64,000 nucleotides of DNA from Pelecanus crispus. Its lineage: Eukaryota; Chordata; Aves; Pelecaniformes; Pelecanidae. This document shows, piece by piece, positions 35,901-47,883 of the stretch; within the stretch, counting starts at the first letter, position 1, and each line of letters starts with the position of its first letter. The notes beneath the pieces are model-generated. The model did not search any database and was not told the DNA's origin. It saw only the letters and a list, made by a program, of their open reading frames with translations. The translations under genes were made by a program, and so were the position numbers. The DNA lies in the NCBI RefSeq assembly GCF_030463565.1, contig NC_134662.1:4937001-5001000 (forward strand), read 5' to 3'.

Positions 35901-38900
35901 AAAAGCTGGTTTGTCTGTTAATCTGCTCTCATCTAGCTCCTGGCACAGAGGAAGCTGATGTGTGAATGGGCACTCCTCTGGTTACAAAGTTGTTGTACAG
36001 CCTTATGCAATATCATGTTTTTGTGATATAAACTCTTATGACTGTTTATGTGTAATATTTCTAAAAATTAAACTCGACCTTTTGCCCTTATTCTGCTCTT
36101 GGGGTTCTTAGAACAGATAGGCTTTGACTGTTGCTTGTGTGAGTTGGGCCCAGTACTGACAGCCTGCTTAAAGTTTCACCCCCAGACGACGAAGAGACAA
36201 AGAACTCTGCTGAGAAACTGGCCAGGTTCATAGCAGACGGGGGTCCTGAGGTGGAAGCTATTGCCTTGCAGAACAACCGAGAGAACCATGCTTTCAGGTA
36301 AGGGAAGAAACCTGCTGCTGAGTGTAACGGGCTTGGATGGGTCTTTTTGGGTTTTTAAGGGGAAGTAACAGACAAGCTTGTGATAAGTCTGAAGTTACAA
36401 GGACAGTGCACTTATATAGCAACAATACTTTCACATTCTCAAGCTTCATAGATAAGAGAAAGGCACAGGGAGAGAGAAATTGATTTGCTTTCCCCAAAAC
36501 TAATTTACAACTTCCACCCCCCCTTCCCTCACCTGCTTTCTGTTGCAATGTACTAGTATAATTCTAACCTTTATACTTTTCCCTATAGCTGTGTTTTGGT
36601 GTGGGCCCCCATCCACCGCTCATACCGCTGCTGTCCAATTAATTTCCCGGGTTGCTCTTTACACAGCATCTTCACTAACGTACAGGTAGCATTCCTTCAC
36701 CATTAGGTCCTCCTTTGGAATATCTTTTTCAGCCTTTCAGATGTGAATTGTTCTCTTCAGTGCTCACTGACAGCTGCTTAATGCCTCCCTTTGGTCTCAT
36801 CCATGTTTCATTTTTCTGCTCTTACAAACAATTTGGTGTGTTCTCTGGAACTGAAGTGGGGCTCAGCAAGCCTTGTTTTGTTGCTGATATTTTGGTATTT
36901 TATTGGCTGCCTTCTGGCCCTCTGGGGTACTCCCCTGTGTTGTGAATTACATTAGACAGATGTGCTAATACCTGAGCTGTTTCATTATTTACTTTAAAAC
37001 ACCGCTGTGATCCCACCTGAGCACGGTCAAGTTAAACATCATCTCCTTTGTTAGAATTTCATCAGGCCCCATCCTGCCCTCTGCTTGGTCCTGAAGCAGT
37101 CCTTAGTGCTGTTATTCAAATGGAGGGATGCGGGACCACATTTAGTGAATTTTAAAATACGTCAGAGAGCTGTTTGTGTTTGGCTGTGCATATTGTGCAG
37201 TGGTAGATGGGAAAGGCCTGTCATCTTTTATGTTTCCTTGTGGGAGCGGGCACTATCCCAAGGAGAGGTTATATCAAGTATTAAACTGGTCGTCTAAAAA
37301 GGGAAGATTGTAGAGGCGTTAGGAATAGACAAGTTTTCTCTGTGAGGTATTTAAACTGGAGTGAGCCCAAAAAGACAGCGTTTGTAACAAACATGACTAT
37401 TGATTTTTTTTGCGTAGCTGCTAGATTGAGGATTGTTCATGTTCTTCCCACAAAGACTAAGCAGTTTTATTTTACCCAAAAGGTCAGAGATGCCTATTTC
37501 TGGAAGGGGTAGCAAATAAAGCAATGGTTTTTTTTGTGTATGTGGGAATAAAAGGAGGAGTCATGGTGTAATTAAGCAGACTGGTAATGTCAACGCTTCT
37601 AGCTTGAATAGAGAGTTGGGAGCAGTTTTTCTTTTGGTAGTGGTTTGGCATTCCCATTGGTAAGACCTGAATGTTTGTTTTCTTCTGTGAACTGAAACCC
37701 AATGTGTTGTGGAGCCCTTGCAGTTTTTCCAGACATGTTCTGGAAGGCAGGTGAATTCTGGGGGAGCGCCTTGTGTTTCCACAAATGTAACGTGGTCCTT
37801 TTTAGTACCTTGTGTTTATTTGGCACCAAAAATAGCTGTGGTTTGCTTGTGAATAGGACATATGCTTCCTGATCCCAAAGGCTTGCAGCCTACCTTGCAA
37901 GAGCATGCAGAGCCCTGCATTGCATGCACATACACACAGGATGGTGCTGGAGAGCAAGGAAGTGTGTGGGAAGGCTAGTTGTGCAAGAGCATTGCAGGAA
38001 AGAAAAGCCCTGACCAAACTGGTATGTCTAACCCCTGCATATGACTGTTACATCTAAACTTTCTTTTTTTTTTTTTTTTTCCTGTATAGGTTTTTATATG
38101 AGCCAAACAGCAAAGGCTACAAGTATTACCGGCAGAAACTGGAGGAGTTCCGTAAGGCCAAAACCAGCACTGTGTGTGCCCCCATGCCTGTAGAGTCCAG
38201 TCTGAAAAGGAAGACCAGTCCCGAGGCATCACCATCACCCTTGTGCTTACCGCCTTTGCCCCTGCCCTTGCCCGTTCCCTCGCCTTTGCCCCTGCCCTTG
38301 CCCATTCCCTCGCCTTTGCCCCTGCCCTTGCCCGTTCCCTCGCCTTTGCCCTTGCCCGTTCCCTCGCCTTTGCCCTTGCCTGTGCCCTCACCCTTGCCCT
38401 TGCCCATGCCCTCACCCTCCCCCTTGCCCTCACCTTCACCATCATCCTCTACAACTCCACCTGATCAGACAGCTACAACTACAGCTGCAACAACAACTAC
38501 AGCTACTGCTACAGGCACTACTAAAAAGAAGCGGAAGAGCAGGTGGGGGCCAGAGGAGGACAAGGTTGAATTGCCCCTCCCACAGCTTGTCCAACAGCTG
38601 GATTCTCCTTCTCCTCTCTCAGGTTAGTGGGTCTGTATATTGTGTCAAGTAACTGTTTTTCCTGGGGAGTGCATTCTGCCTTAGCACAGTTGGCTTTGTA
38701 AACAGAAAACCCAGGAGCCTTATCTCTTGTTGTAATCTCCTTGGTTGCCAGCCCCCTATCTTTCAGCTAGGTCTAGCAGCTAACTCTCCCCTGTGTGGAA
38801 ACCCAGATAAACCACTTTATCTTGCCGACACCAGGGATTGGATCTTATCGTTCTCCGGCTATCTCTAAAACCCTGCTGTGCTATAGCTCATTACAGCCTC

Positions 38901-41900
38901 AGCCTCTACACTATTTAGGGATATTTCACTTCAGGAAGAGAGTCTGTCAGAAAACAAATATCAAAGGCTGAATTGTGCTTATTCCCCATGGTAGGATAAA
39001 ATCCCTGGGCAGCACTTCCATCTCACTCTAACTGATCAGAAGGCTGAATGGGAATTGCTGTTCCCCAAGTGCTGGCAGGCACAAGTATAAGTTCCAGTTC
39101 CAATTTATACCCATTTCAGTTCATTTGGTTACAGATGGGGTTCACAGACCTCATCCAGCGTTGAGGCTCATGCTCCTGTTACTTCACCTGCCAAGTTCAC
39201 CCAGGGGGTGCAGCTCTCTTCGGCTGTTGGAAGATAATTCTTCCAGTCGAGGCACTTCTAGTGAGCTCTCGGAGGTTGTTCATCTGTGCATGTGCGGATA
39301 GGTAATTAGGCAGGCAGTTAGAGATGCATACAAAAATTGAGTCACTCAAGGACAACAGGTGAATGCAGACATTTAAAATGGCATCTTTGAATCCTTTGCC
39401 CAATTAGTGTGGTGTCGGGAAAGGATGTGAAAAGGAGAAAGAGAAGAAACAAGATAAGGCAGTCAGTGTTGGCAAACTGAGAGAATTAATAGTATGAGGC
39501 TGAAGTCAGGAAAAGTAGTAAGTACCTGCCTCAGTAAGGACCTTTTTCAAAAAGCAATAGCAGAACGGATGAAGTGGGACAAGTAGTAGGAAACAAGCTA
39601 TAATTTTCTGAGCTGCAGGGTGAGACCACAGATAATTCTCAACGCATGGTCATCCTGTACCATTCGTGGCTCCAGCAAGGCAGTGTGTCTTCTGCTTTGG
39701 CCGGGTTTTAGAGGAGATAATTGCTCAGCCATTACTAGCTTTGATCGTTAGGCTTGGGTAAGATGTAGGGTTGGCTCTATATGCTGTGGTGTCTGTCGAT
39801 TCTGTGGAGGTCAGGAAGGAAGGGCACTCTCCTAATCCAGCACTTCAAATGTAGATGAAGAGAAGTTCCTCTGTAATTCTGTCTTCTGATCACAGCCCTA
39901 TACAGAAGTCTTGGCTATACATCTCATATGTACAGGACAGGATACTGACCTGGATGGCTTATTCGTTTGACCTTGAACTGCTGCTCATAGTAAGGCAGAA
40001 ATCAGATGCAAAAGTCTTTCCTGATTTTGTACCTCTAGAGTAATTTTTTTTCTTGCAGACAGTAGTGAAGCTTCGATGATGAAGCTGGGCAGGCGCTATC
40101 AAAACAAGCATCAGATTCCATCTTAATACCTCCTGCTGCATTGGGGGGGCTGCAAGGGTATTCGTGTGCTCATTCCAGCATGCTTCCTGCTGAAGTCTCC
40201 CCTGGCTCTTTTAGCCTCCCCTTAATTAGACAGGGACATGCTCGTTGTGTTCATGCTCACTTTCTGCAGGGCTTTGTGTCAAGTAGAAGAAAAGGACAGC
40301 AAACAATTTGCCAGGCATAACAAATCAACCGTTAATGCGCTGTTAATGCTCTGCAGGGGGAAGGATTTTTTTTTTTATCTGTTCAGATGGACTAATCCCT
40401 TTTTAGAATTAACATCTTCAACCTGACAGGTGAAGAGAATTCCAGATTACACCCCTGATCCTGTGGAAGGTTAGAGTCGCACAGTATGCTTTGGTACCTA
40501 AATATCTACGTCTTAGCCCTTTATCCTTAGCAATTGTTTTGGATTTAGCGGAGGACTGTTCTGATTCTTTTCCTGCCTACTCTTAGTAATAAATCAGTAT
40601 CGCAGAGAGGAGAAAGTGTAGCCCTTTTGGACAGAAGCAAGGCTCCTCTTAAATGTATTGATATCGAAATGCTTAACTGCATACATACTGCAGGGACTAA
40701 TACACCTGAAAAGCTGAACAAAACAGAGATATTGTGATCAGTGAACTCTGTAGACCAATGGGAAATTACAGGCTGTCATTAGAATTTTCTGAAACCTAAT
40801 ATTGGATTGGTTTGGGTCTGATTAGTTTTAATTGAGTAAGATCTTCAGACTATGAAGCAAAAAAATCAGGCACTTCTGTATTGGGATTTCTCCTGCTGTC
40901 CTTAAAGGACATTCACTCCTCTTGTAACAAGCTCTTCTTCGAGCATGTGGGAAAGGGATAAACCTTCAGGTAGTCTTCTGCCAATGCTGCAGATAGACTG
41001 CACCATTAACCCTGTAGGCAAAGCTGATGTCATTCAAGGAAAAAAAATGTACTTTTTCCCAGGCCTGCTGAACATGAGACTGAGAAGCAACTCCTTGTCT
41101 TTTGCATAGCGTTTGCCTGGTGCTAGACCAGTGTAAGGAACTTATAAATCTTACCTATTTTTATGCAAATTCATTGACTGATCTTATTTATGAATAGCCT
41201 TTTCTATCTTCAGATGTGGACTTGGGGTGGAGCTTTGCTTTTTCTGTCAACTTTGCCTGTAGTGTGATACTTTGGGCCAAGACTACAAAATTATCCCCCA
41301 GAGCTAAATTTCTGCAGTGACTCTTTCAGCATCTCTCATCATAAAACCTGCAAGGTACCAGAGCAGTCGGACAAACCAGGTGTAGTTCTGGCACAAGAAG
41401 GAGCAGTCGCATATGCTTTCTGGGAAGTAAAAGAAGATGCTACAGTCTCACCTTTCTCCTTTAAGGTGGTTATATATGCTGGCAAGCCACCAGCTCGCGG
41501 GGCCTCTAGAGCCATGCCTGGCTCTTAGCCTGAGTGTTTATGCAATTCAGAACTAAGCCAAAGAGCTGCTGACCTCTGTGAAGGGCAGAGAGTCTTCCTC
41601 GGTGCATTCAGAGAAAGCTTTCCCATGCCCTGAGACAGGAGGTGAATCTTCGACTAGGGCTGATGCTGACGTGCCCCGGTCTCACGTAAAGTTTGGGGCC
41701 AGATTCTTCTCACCTGGCATAGGCGTAGTGTGTTCATTAAAACTGTTTCCAAATCACTGCTCTCCGAGACAGAAATTGGGCTGTTTATCAATAATAGATA
41801 GGTTTATTTTTCTATTTGTTCTTATTTCTTGGGAGCTGAAAGTGCGTATCCTAGCACCAAGCCTAGCGTAACACGGCTGCTTGCTTCCCTCCTCTTGGAA

Positions 41901-44900
41901 AACCTCTTGCAGTGTTTTACATAACTCTTCCTGCAGAGTTGACTCCCGGCGCTGGTGCAAATGTGCAGAGGCTGTAGCTGTGCGAGGGAGGGTGGATGCG
42001 CTGTTTTATGTTCTCCTCGGGAGGCTGGAGTTAAGGAAGCCGCTTTCCAATCGTGGAGTGCTCAGCCAAAAGCGTGCGGGAAAGGAGGGGAGATAAGAGC
42101 GCTCAGATCAATTGCCCTGAGTGCGAATAAGAGGAAGGGAGAAGACGACCCCTGGGGCCTAATTAGCATGCTGTGTAGACATTTGGTGTCATGAACAATG
42201 ATCCTATTATTATCGGGCTTCATAATTAATAGATAATGAATAATTAATGAAGCATCACTTAACTGTAGTCTGGACTTACATTCAAATGGAGGTTTTTGCA
42301 GTCATTAGGAAGAAAACCTTTTCCTTGTATTGAAAAATGCAATGTGCTTTCAAGTGCCGTTGTGCGTCTTCTTTTAATCCCTTAAATATTTAACTGTTGG
42401 GATCTTAACTCCGAGGTGCTTTAGAGGGGAGCTGCCAGCCCTGCTAGATATATAGGAAGCAAGTTTGCAAGGCAATCTCCATTGCAAATCTCTCTTTTGC
42501 AGCCCCAGCAGTGTTTCTATTACTTTCTGTCGCGGTGCAGCAATTACAAATAGGCTTCCTTTCCGCCCCCCCTCTTTCCTTTAACTTGCCCTTTGAACTC
42601 AGAGTTCTGTATGGTCATTTTAAGTCAGTAGGTGCCCTGCCCAGATAATGTTAATAGCTAATTTCAGGTGCTTATCTGATACAACAGCAAAAATCATTCC
42701 AAAGGAGGAGCTTCCAAAAGGGGATGATGCAGAAAAAGGAGGATACATCAATGGGAGTGTCAAGCAGAGACTTAAAATGCTCCCCCCTTTGAAAGCAGGG
42801 CAACATCCCTGGCAATGCTGCTCTTGAGCCTGTAGATCAGAAACTAAAATCTCTTTGGGGAATGGCAACTTCCAAAAGCAGCATAATGCTCATGTCTTTA
42901 TTCTAATGTGGTCATTTGCTTTTCATTTTGAATGAAGTTGCTGTTTACATAGTAATCAGCAGGCACTTACGTGCACAGATTGGACAATATGCTGACAGGC
43001 TCGGATTTGCTTGTGACTCAATTCTGAATAATTAAGTGTCACTCTTTGCAATGGCTGGGGTTCATGAGGAAGCCTTATGAGGGGAATTAATCTTAAGGAG
43101 GAATGATTTTTAAGGCATGGTGTAGCAGATCGCCGTGCAGCGTGACCTCTGAGGATGTGAGACAGAGTTTGTGAGTCTGCTAATGCGATATGGGCAGAGC
43201 CTTGGACCAGGGTGAGGGAACGCTCTGAGCTGGCTGGTGAAGGAGGTGCGACCCAGTGGCTTTCCTGCTCCTGTGGTTCTTAAGTCCTACCAGGAGGTGG
43301 TTCTTCAGTTAAGTGTCTCAATGCTGGAACCATGAAATGAGTGTAAAACTTCACATGGGGATCTTGAGATACAGTTTCGCTGGTCTCAACAGCTGTCTCA
43401 GATTTTTGAAAGTCTTTTAACATGTGCTTATTACAGTTCAGGACCTCAAGGGTCTTGGTTATGAAAAAGGGAAACCAGTTGGCTTGGTGGGTGTGACGGA
43501 GCTCTCCGAAGCCCAGAAGAAACAGCTGAAGGAGCAGCAGGAGGTAATGCCCTGAAATGATTTCCAAATTCATATTGCGTTGCAGCATGGCTGAGTTAGA
43601 TGGGAAAATGGAGGTGGACAGCAAAGAAACTTTCCCAGTGGTCCACAAATAAATCTCTAGGATTTGTGCGGAATGCCTAAGAATCATGTGATGCTGCAGT
43701 CAGCAGAAATATTAGAGGACTTTGGGGAAAATGAATTAAGCCAGCCAATTGCTGTCCTACCAAACTAAAACCCAAAATCTATAAGGTCTGTTGTGTCACA
43801 TCTGCAGCTGGTTATGTATTGCTTCAGCAGTGGGGAGAAGGTGAGTGGATACTTGCAAGCTTGGGGGGAATGAGAGCAAAATTGGCTTTTGCCAGAACGT
43901 GAGGGCGATGTTTAAACTGTGTGGGTATGATCAGATGGTAGCGGTCCTCAGTGTTAATATCAAGGTACTTCTGTTGGAGGAGCTAGCATGTAATGCTCCT
44001 GTTTGATCTGGGAAGCGAGCGGATCAGATCAAGCAAGAGCACTGCCTGTTGGGATTTGTAGTTGTCATAACCTGTATTTTGTACAGCAGCTGGGGCGGGC
44101 ATGGGCTGTGCTGCAGAACTCTGCGTGCCTCTGGGGCGGACTCTGCTGCCTGTTGTCTTACCGAGAGTGCTGTTGCATCTCTTCCCCTAGATGCAGCAGA
44201 TGTATGATATGATCATGAAGCACAAGCGAGCCATGCAGGAGATGCAGATGATGTGGGAAAAGGCAATTCAGCAGCACCAGCATGGCTATGACAGTGATGA
44301 AGAGGTGGACAGTGAGCTGGGAACGTGGGAGCACCAGCTTCGACGCATGGAGATGGACAAGACGCGAGGTGTGTAGGGATCTGCCACGCAAACGTCTTGC
44401 TCTGTGGTTGTACAGAAGCCTCCAGAGGGAGACCTCCGAGATCATGTTGTTGGCATGGGAGTTGCAGGTCACTTTTCACTGGCCTGTGCTGTGGCTTCCC
44501 TGCCTGTTGAGTGGAGATAATAACCATCTGTGTTGCTGTGAGGCTTTATGCTTCATGAACCCTCTGAAATTCTGAGTCAAAGAACGCTGTGTTATTGCTG
44601 TTTTCTCTCCTGTGTCTTTGGCAGAATGGGCTGAGCAGCTGACCCAGATGGGCAGAGGGAAACATTTCATTGGAGACTTTCTTCCTCCTGATGAGCTGGA
44701 GAAATTCATGGAGACGTTCAAGGCATTGAAGGTGAAATAGCAGAGACTTCACAGGGCGGAGGCAGTGCTTCAGACTTGTCCCATAGCAGTGAGGGAAAGA
44801 CTTCAAGCATGCTTAGCCCTTTGTCACAGCAGTTAGCTACCTTGCAGCCTCGAGGTACTTCTGCCCTTACACTTGGAGCTCTGTTACTTCTGGAGGAAAC

Positions 44901-47883
44901 AAGGGGTTGGTTTTTTGCTCTTTGCAGAGAAATGGCTGTAGCAAATTAGAGAACAGACTAGTGGGACAGCATTTGGGGGTTAGCTGAGACTCTAGACAAG
45001 CCTCTCAGACTACCCACCGTTTGTCTGCTGTTCCCGTTTCGGATAAGTGGTTGTTGATGCCAAGCAAGGAAAATTTGAATTTTTATCCAGACGATTGCAG
45101 TAAAGTGAAAATACAAAGCCTACAAAAAGCTTATGCAAAGCACTTCAATACCTGCCAATTCTTCCTGAACTGTAGAATTTCTTGATGCTGGCGCATCCCT
45201 CATAATGTTTTTGTGTAGCCAGCATGGGGTCTGACGTTCCCTGGAGATCCTGGCTTAAATAAGAACTGTATCTGAAGCTTGATCCGGTGAGCAACTTCAA
45301 ATTCAGGAGCTAAATATTTCTCAGCTTAATCTCGCAGTAGCATTCCCTGCTTCTTGCAGATTATGTTATAGGGCTGTGCAGTGCTTTATCATTTACCTAT
45401 TTTCTTCTCTGTGGTGGTGCAGAACTGGAATCCCAAGAAATCGTGCTAGTTACTAATTGTTTGCCAGAACCATCTAACTTTGAGTAGCTGAAGCTGCCTT
45501 TCCCCTCCTGACCCACAAAGATAGGTGCATATAAAAAATAACCAACACTACCTTTTGTGTCTCTGCAGGAAGGACGTGAGCCAGATTATTCTGAATACAA
45601 AGAGTTCAAACTGACTGTGGAAAACATAGGTTATCAAATGCTAATGAAGATGGGCTGGAAGGAAGGCGAGGGACTTGGCTCAGATGGACAGGGGATTAAA
45701 AACCCAGTCAGCAAGTAAGCAGAGTTCTACTATTGATTTAGTCCTTTCCTCTTGGGCTGATAATTGATGCTCCTACCCTAGCCTACTGGAAGCAGCTGCA
45801 ACGAATGTGACTGTAATTCATCACTTGAACAGAATATGGAATCCTCGCAGCAAAGAAGAAAAATCGTTTCTGATTTCTTTGGGGTTCCCTCCCCCCAGGG
45901 TCTGGGTTTGTTACTTTATCTCGGGCAGGAGGTGTGATCTGAGCCAAGAGTTTCTAATCTCAGATTGCATAGTGCCTTCTTCTGAGAGGTGCCTTCTCCC
46001 CGGTTTCCCCATCTATAAAATGAAGATAATAACCTGTCTGCACCTCCCCTCTCCCAGGGCATGTGAGGATTAAGTCATGTCTTTAAAGTAATAAATTTAT
46101 TTAAGTATTAAGAACATGCCTTTTGCATCTGAAGCACTGTTGCTCTCTGCCAGCTAGTCCCTGGTGTACTGTGGGTGAAAGGCGATTAGCAATATTTGCT
46201 ACTGCTAGACCCGTGTTTGAAAGATGTTTTCGTCCAGATCAGAGCGCTTTGTGTGTGATCACGCAACTGTCTTGACGTCACTCTGTTGCACAGTTTTCCA
46301 ATTTGCTCACGCTTTGTGTATAATGAAGCTTTATGAGAGTTCCATCCAAAAATAGATGAGCATCTCTTTTTAGGTGGATCAGCTGTTGGTAACATATGCT
46401 GAACTTCAAAACCAAATATTGGGGATAGGAAATACTCTGAAATGTTTTTTAGCGTTAGATCCTTTTAGAAATAACAGTTGTTTGTTTACGGCACAATAGA
46501 AAGTATCTCTACAAAGCCCTGCTGCTCCTCTTTCGCAAGAAGATCTCTCTGGCAACACGCTTACCGGTTCAAAGAAGTGCTGTGATAGAAGATTATTGTA
46601 ATCAAAACAGCAAGGCTTACAAACAACAGGAGGAAGGCAGTTTTGTCCATCACAGGGTTGAACAAGGGTTGTGATTTGCTTGGGCTCTACCATCTCTGAT
46701 GTTCTTAGAATGGATAAGAAGGTGCTACTGCAGATGGAAAGGAATTGCTTCTGCTTTTGGACTGGAGTGAAGGAATGGGAGGCAGACATGTCGTTTAACA
46801 GGTCTGTGTACCTCAGTGAGGTACAAATCAAAGCGTTTGGTTGCCAAAGGTTAGTCTGCCAGTCGGAGCACCGTTCAGTAGGGAGGCATCCAAAGCATAG
46901 GTGATATTTCTGTTCCAGCTGTAAAAGGTTAAGCAAATATATGTTGACACTACTGCTTCCATCTCACAATAGCAAGCGTCATTGATCTGGAAGAGCAATG
47001 TAGAAACGTGGCAAATGCAATAAGCTGCTCGGCATTAGCTGTCTGTCTTGATGCAGCGCGCTCTGGGTGATGATGCCCAGCGCTCCCTGATGCTTGTTCC
47101 CTGAGCTCTGAGCAGGTATTTCTGGTGAAGAGGAAGGTGATCTGTCACATCCGCTTACCTCGGAGGCTTTGTTCCCTCTTTCCAAACAGAGGAACTACTG
47201 CCGTGGATGGAGCTGGTTTTGGCATCGATCGTCCCGCCGAGCTAACCAAGGAGGATGATGAGTACGAGGCATTCCGTAAACGAATGATGCTCGCCTACCG
47301 CTTCCGACCAAATCCATTGGTAAGGTGGTCCCGAAACCAGAGCAGACACAGTGACAAATCCATTGAGGCTTCTGTGCGTATCTCATAAGGGTGGGAGTGT
47401 TTCTAGTGCTTAGCCAAGAGAGCGGATGCTGTCAAAGTTTCTCTTTGATTCTGTTCTCATGTTGAATCAAATTATCGCTACCAAAACATCCATGGATGTA
47501 CAGTTTTCCTTGCTATGATTTTTTTAAATACAAAAGCCCCTGTTTTTAATGTTATCTGGTACATGCAAAGTCTAAACTGCCCACAAAGGAAGCGGGTGAG
47601 TTGTCCATGAATCCGTGGTTTATTTTGAATAATTGTTTTCCTGGTTGCAAAAGGCTTGTAAGTTTGCATTTGCCTCTGTTACATTCAGCATGCCAGCACA
47701 CCTAGAAAGCTACATTTGTTATTTTGGATGGGAAACCTCAGGTTTTGCTGTCAGAAATGTCACGTTTCAGTGGCTTTTTCGGATAATTAAGCTCAGATGC
47801 TCATTGTTCTGTGAAGACAGCAATTTTGATTAATTTTCTCTTGTTATTCCCCACAGAACAATCCACGACGACCTTACTACTGA
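29965..47883 (+). CDS. SUGP1: SUGP1, SURP and G-patch splicing factor, 14 coding exons, 704 aa
   Basis: SUGP1 works with SF3B1 in branch-site recognition and stimulates a DEAH helicase through its G-patch. Exons: 29965-29989, 30319-30496, 31104-31207, 31633-31860, 33651-33774, 34364-34467, 36174-36297, 38090-38622, 43437-43543, 44191-44368, 44625-44731, 45569-45714, 47190-47319, 47857-47883. Phases agree throughout. Domains: conserved N-terminal helix (RWFGVA...[17 protein letters not shown], residues 13-45), SURP1 about 183-235 (exons 5-6), SURP2 about 259-310 (exons 7-8), a Leu/Pro repeat 349-405, a [12 protein letters not shown] motif at 441-452 that is an NLS and resembles a U2AF-homology-motif ligand, and a G-patch about 622-665 ([20 protein letters not shown]). 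It ends NNPRRPYY as in human (645 aa, memory); the extra length is mainly the repeat. Exon 2 has two in-frame donors 6 nt apart. Confidence 0.97.
33578..33650 (+). repeat. Intron end before SURP1 exon, homologous to the one before SURP2
   Basis: This stretch and the one at 36105-36173 share GGTTCTTAGAA, a GTGTGAGTTG block and the identical CCCAGTACTGACAGCCTGC followed by TTAAAGTTT running into the exon. TACTGAC fits a branch site. The homology spans about 70-80 bp of intron upstream of two anciently duplicated exons of equal length (124 nt). Confidence 0.8.
35115..35262 (+). mobile_element. Ancient MIR-like SINE fragment
   Basis: In SUGP1 intron 6, GGCCCTGGCGAATCACTCAG CCTCTCTGTGTCAGCTTCC then GAAATGAGTATTAATG and a TGATGAGTTAA end follow, in order, the MIR segments TGACCTTGGGCAAGTCACT, CTCTGTGCCTCAGTTTCC, AAATGGGGATAATA and GAGTTAA. 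It is strongly diverged, as expected for such an old element in a bird. Confidence 0.65.
35341..35425 (-). mobile_element. Ancient MIR-like SINE fragment, antisense
   Basis: TATTATCCATACTTTACAGG followed by TGGAATATTGAAGCAAGGAA and AGGTTATGACTTGTCCATGG parallels antisense MIR (TATTATCCCCATTTTACAGA, GAGGAAACTGAGGCACAGAG, AGGTTAAGTGACTTGCCCAA). It lies near a sense copy in the same intron. Confidence 0.7.
36105..36173 (+). repeat. Intron end before SURP2 exon, homologous to the one before SURP1
   Basis: Partner of the 33578-33650 copy. The match is nearly perfect over the last 28-30 bases and weaker but recognisable further upstream. See the findings for interpretation as gene conversion or strong constraint. 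Confidence 0.8.
36430..36510 (-). mobile_element. Possible MIR-like SINE fragment, antisense
   Basis: AGATAAGAGAAAGGCACAGG GAGAGAGAAATTGATTTGCT loosely follows antisense MIR (GATGAGGAAACTGAGGCACA GAGAGGTTAAGTAACTTGCC). It is weaker than the neighbouring copies, in SUGP1 intron 7. Confidence 0.4.
38250..38430 (+). repeat. Coding minisatellite in SUGP1 exon 8 (30-bp unit)
   Basis: Units of CCTTTGCCCCTGCCCTTGCC plus CGTTCCCTCG, full (30 bp) or shortened, encode [10 protein letters not shown]-like peptides in frame. About three full and several partial copies are present, decaying into SPLPSPSPS. The array is in frame and leaves the reading frame open, so it should be translated. Confidence 0.9.
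42155..42310. promoter_or_regulatory. Candidate enhancer-like element in SUGP1 intron 8
   Basis: A dense group of homeodomain-type sites (CCTAATTAGC, CATAATTAATAG, GAATAATTAATGA) with a SOX-like ACAATG, in the largest SUGP1 intron (4.8 kb). There is no coding potential or transposon homology. Function is inferred from motif density alone. Confidence 0.3.
45975..46100 (+). mobile_element. Ancient MIR-like SINE fragment
   Basis: In SUGP1 intron 12, GGTTTCCCCATCTATAAAAT GAAGATAATAACCTGTCTGC ... GGCATGTGAGGATTAAGTCA parallels the MIR segments TTTCCTCATCTGTAAAATGG, GGATAATAATACCTACCTC and TTGTGAGGATTAAATGAG. It is the clearest MIR-like copy in the window. Confidence 0.75.

Noticed and set aside
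44505-44560. Possible further MIR fragment (GTGGAGATAATAACCATC)
   Set aside because: The similarity is confined to a short common stretch and is too weak to call.
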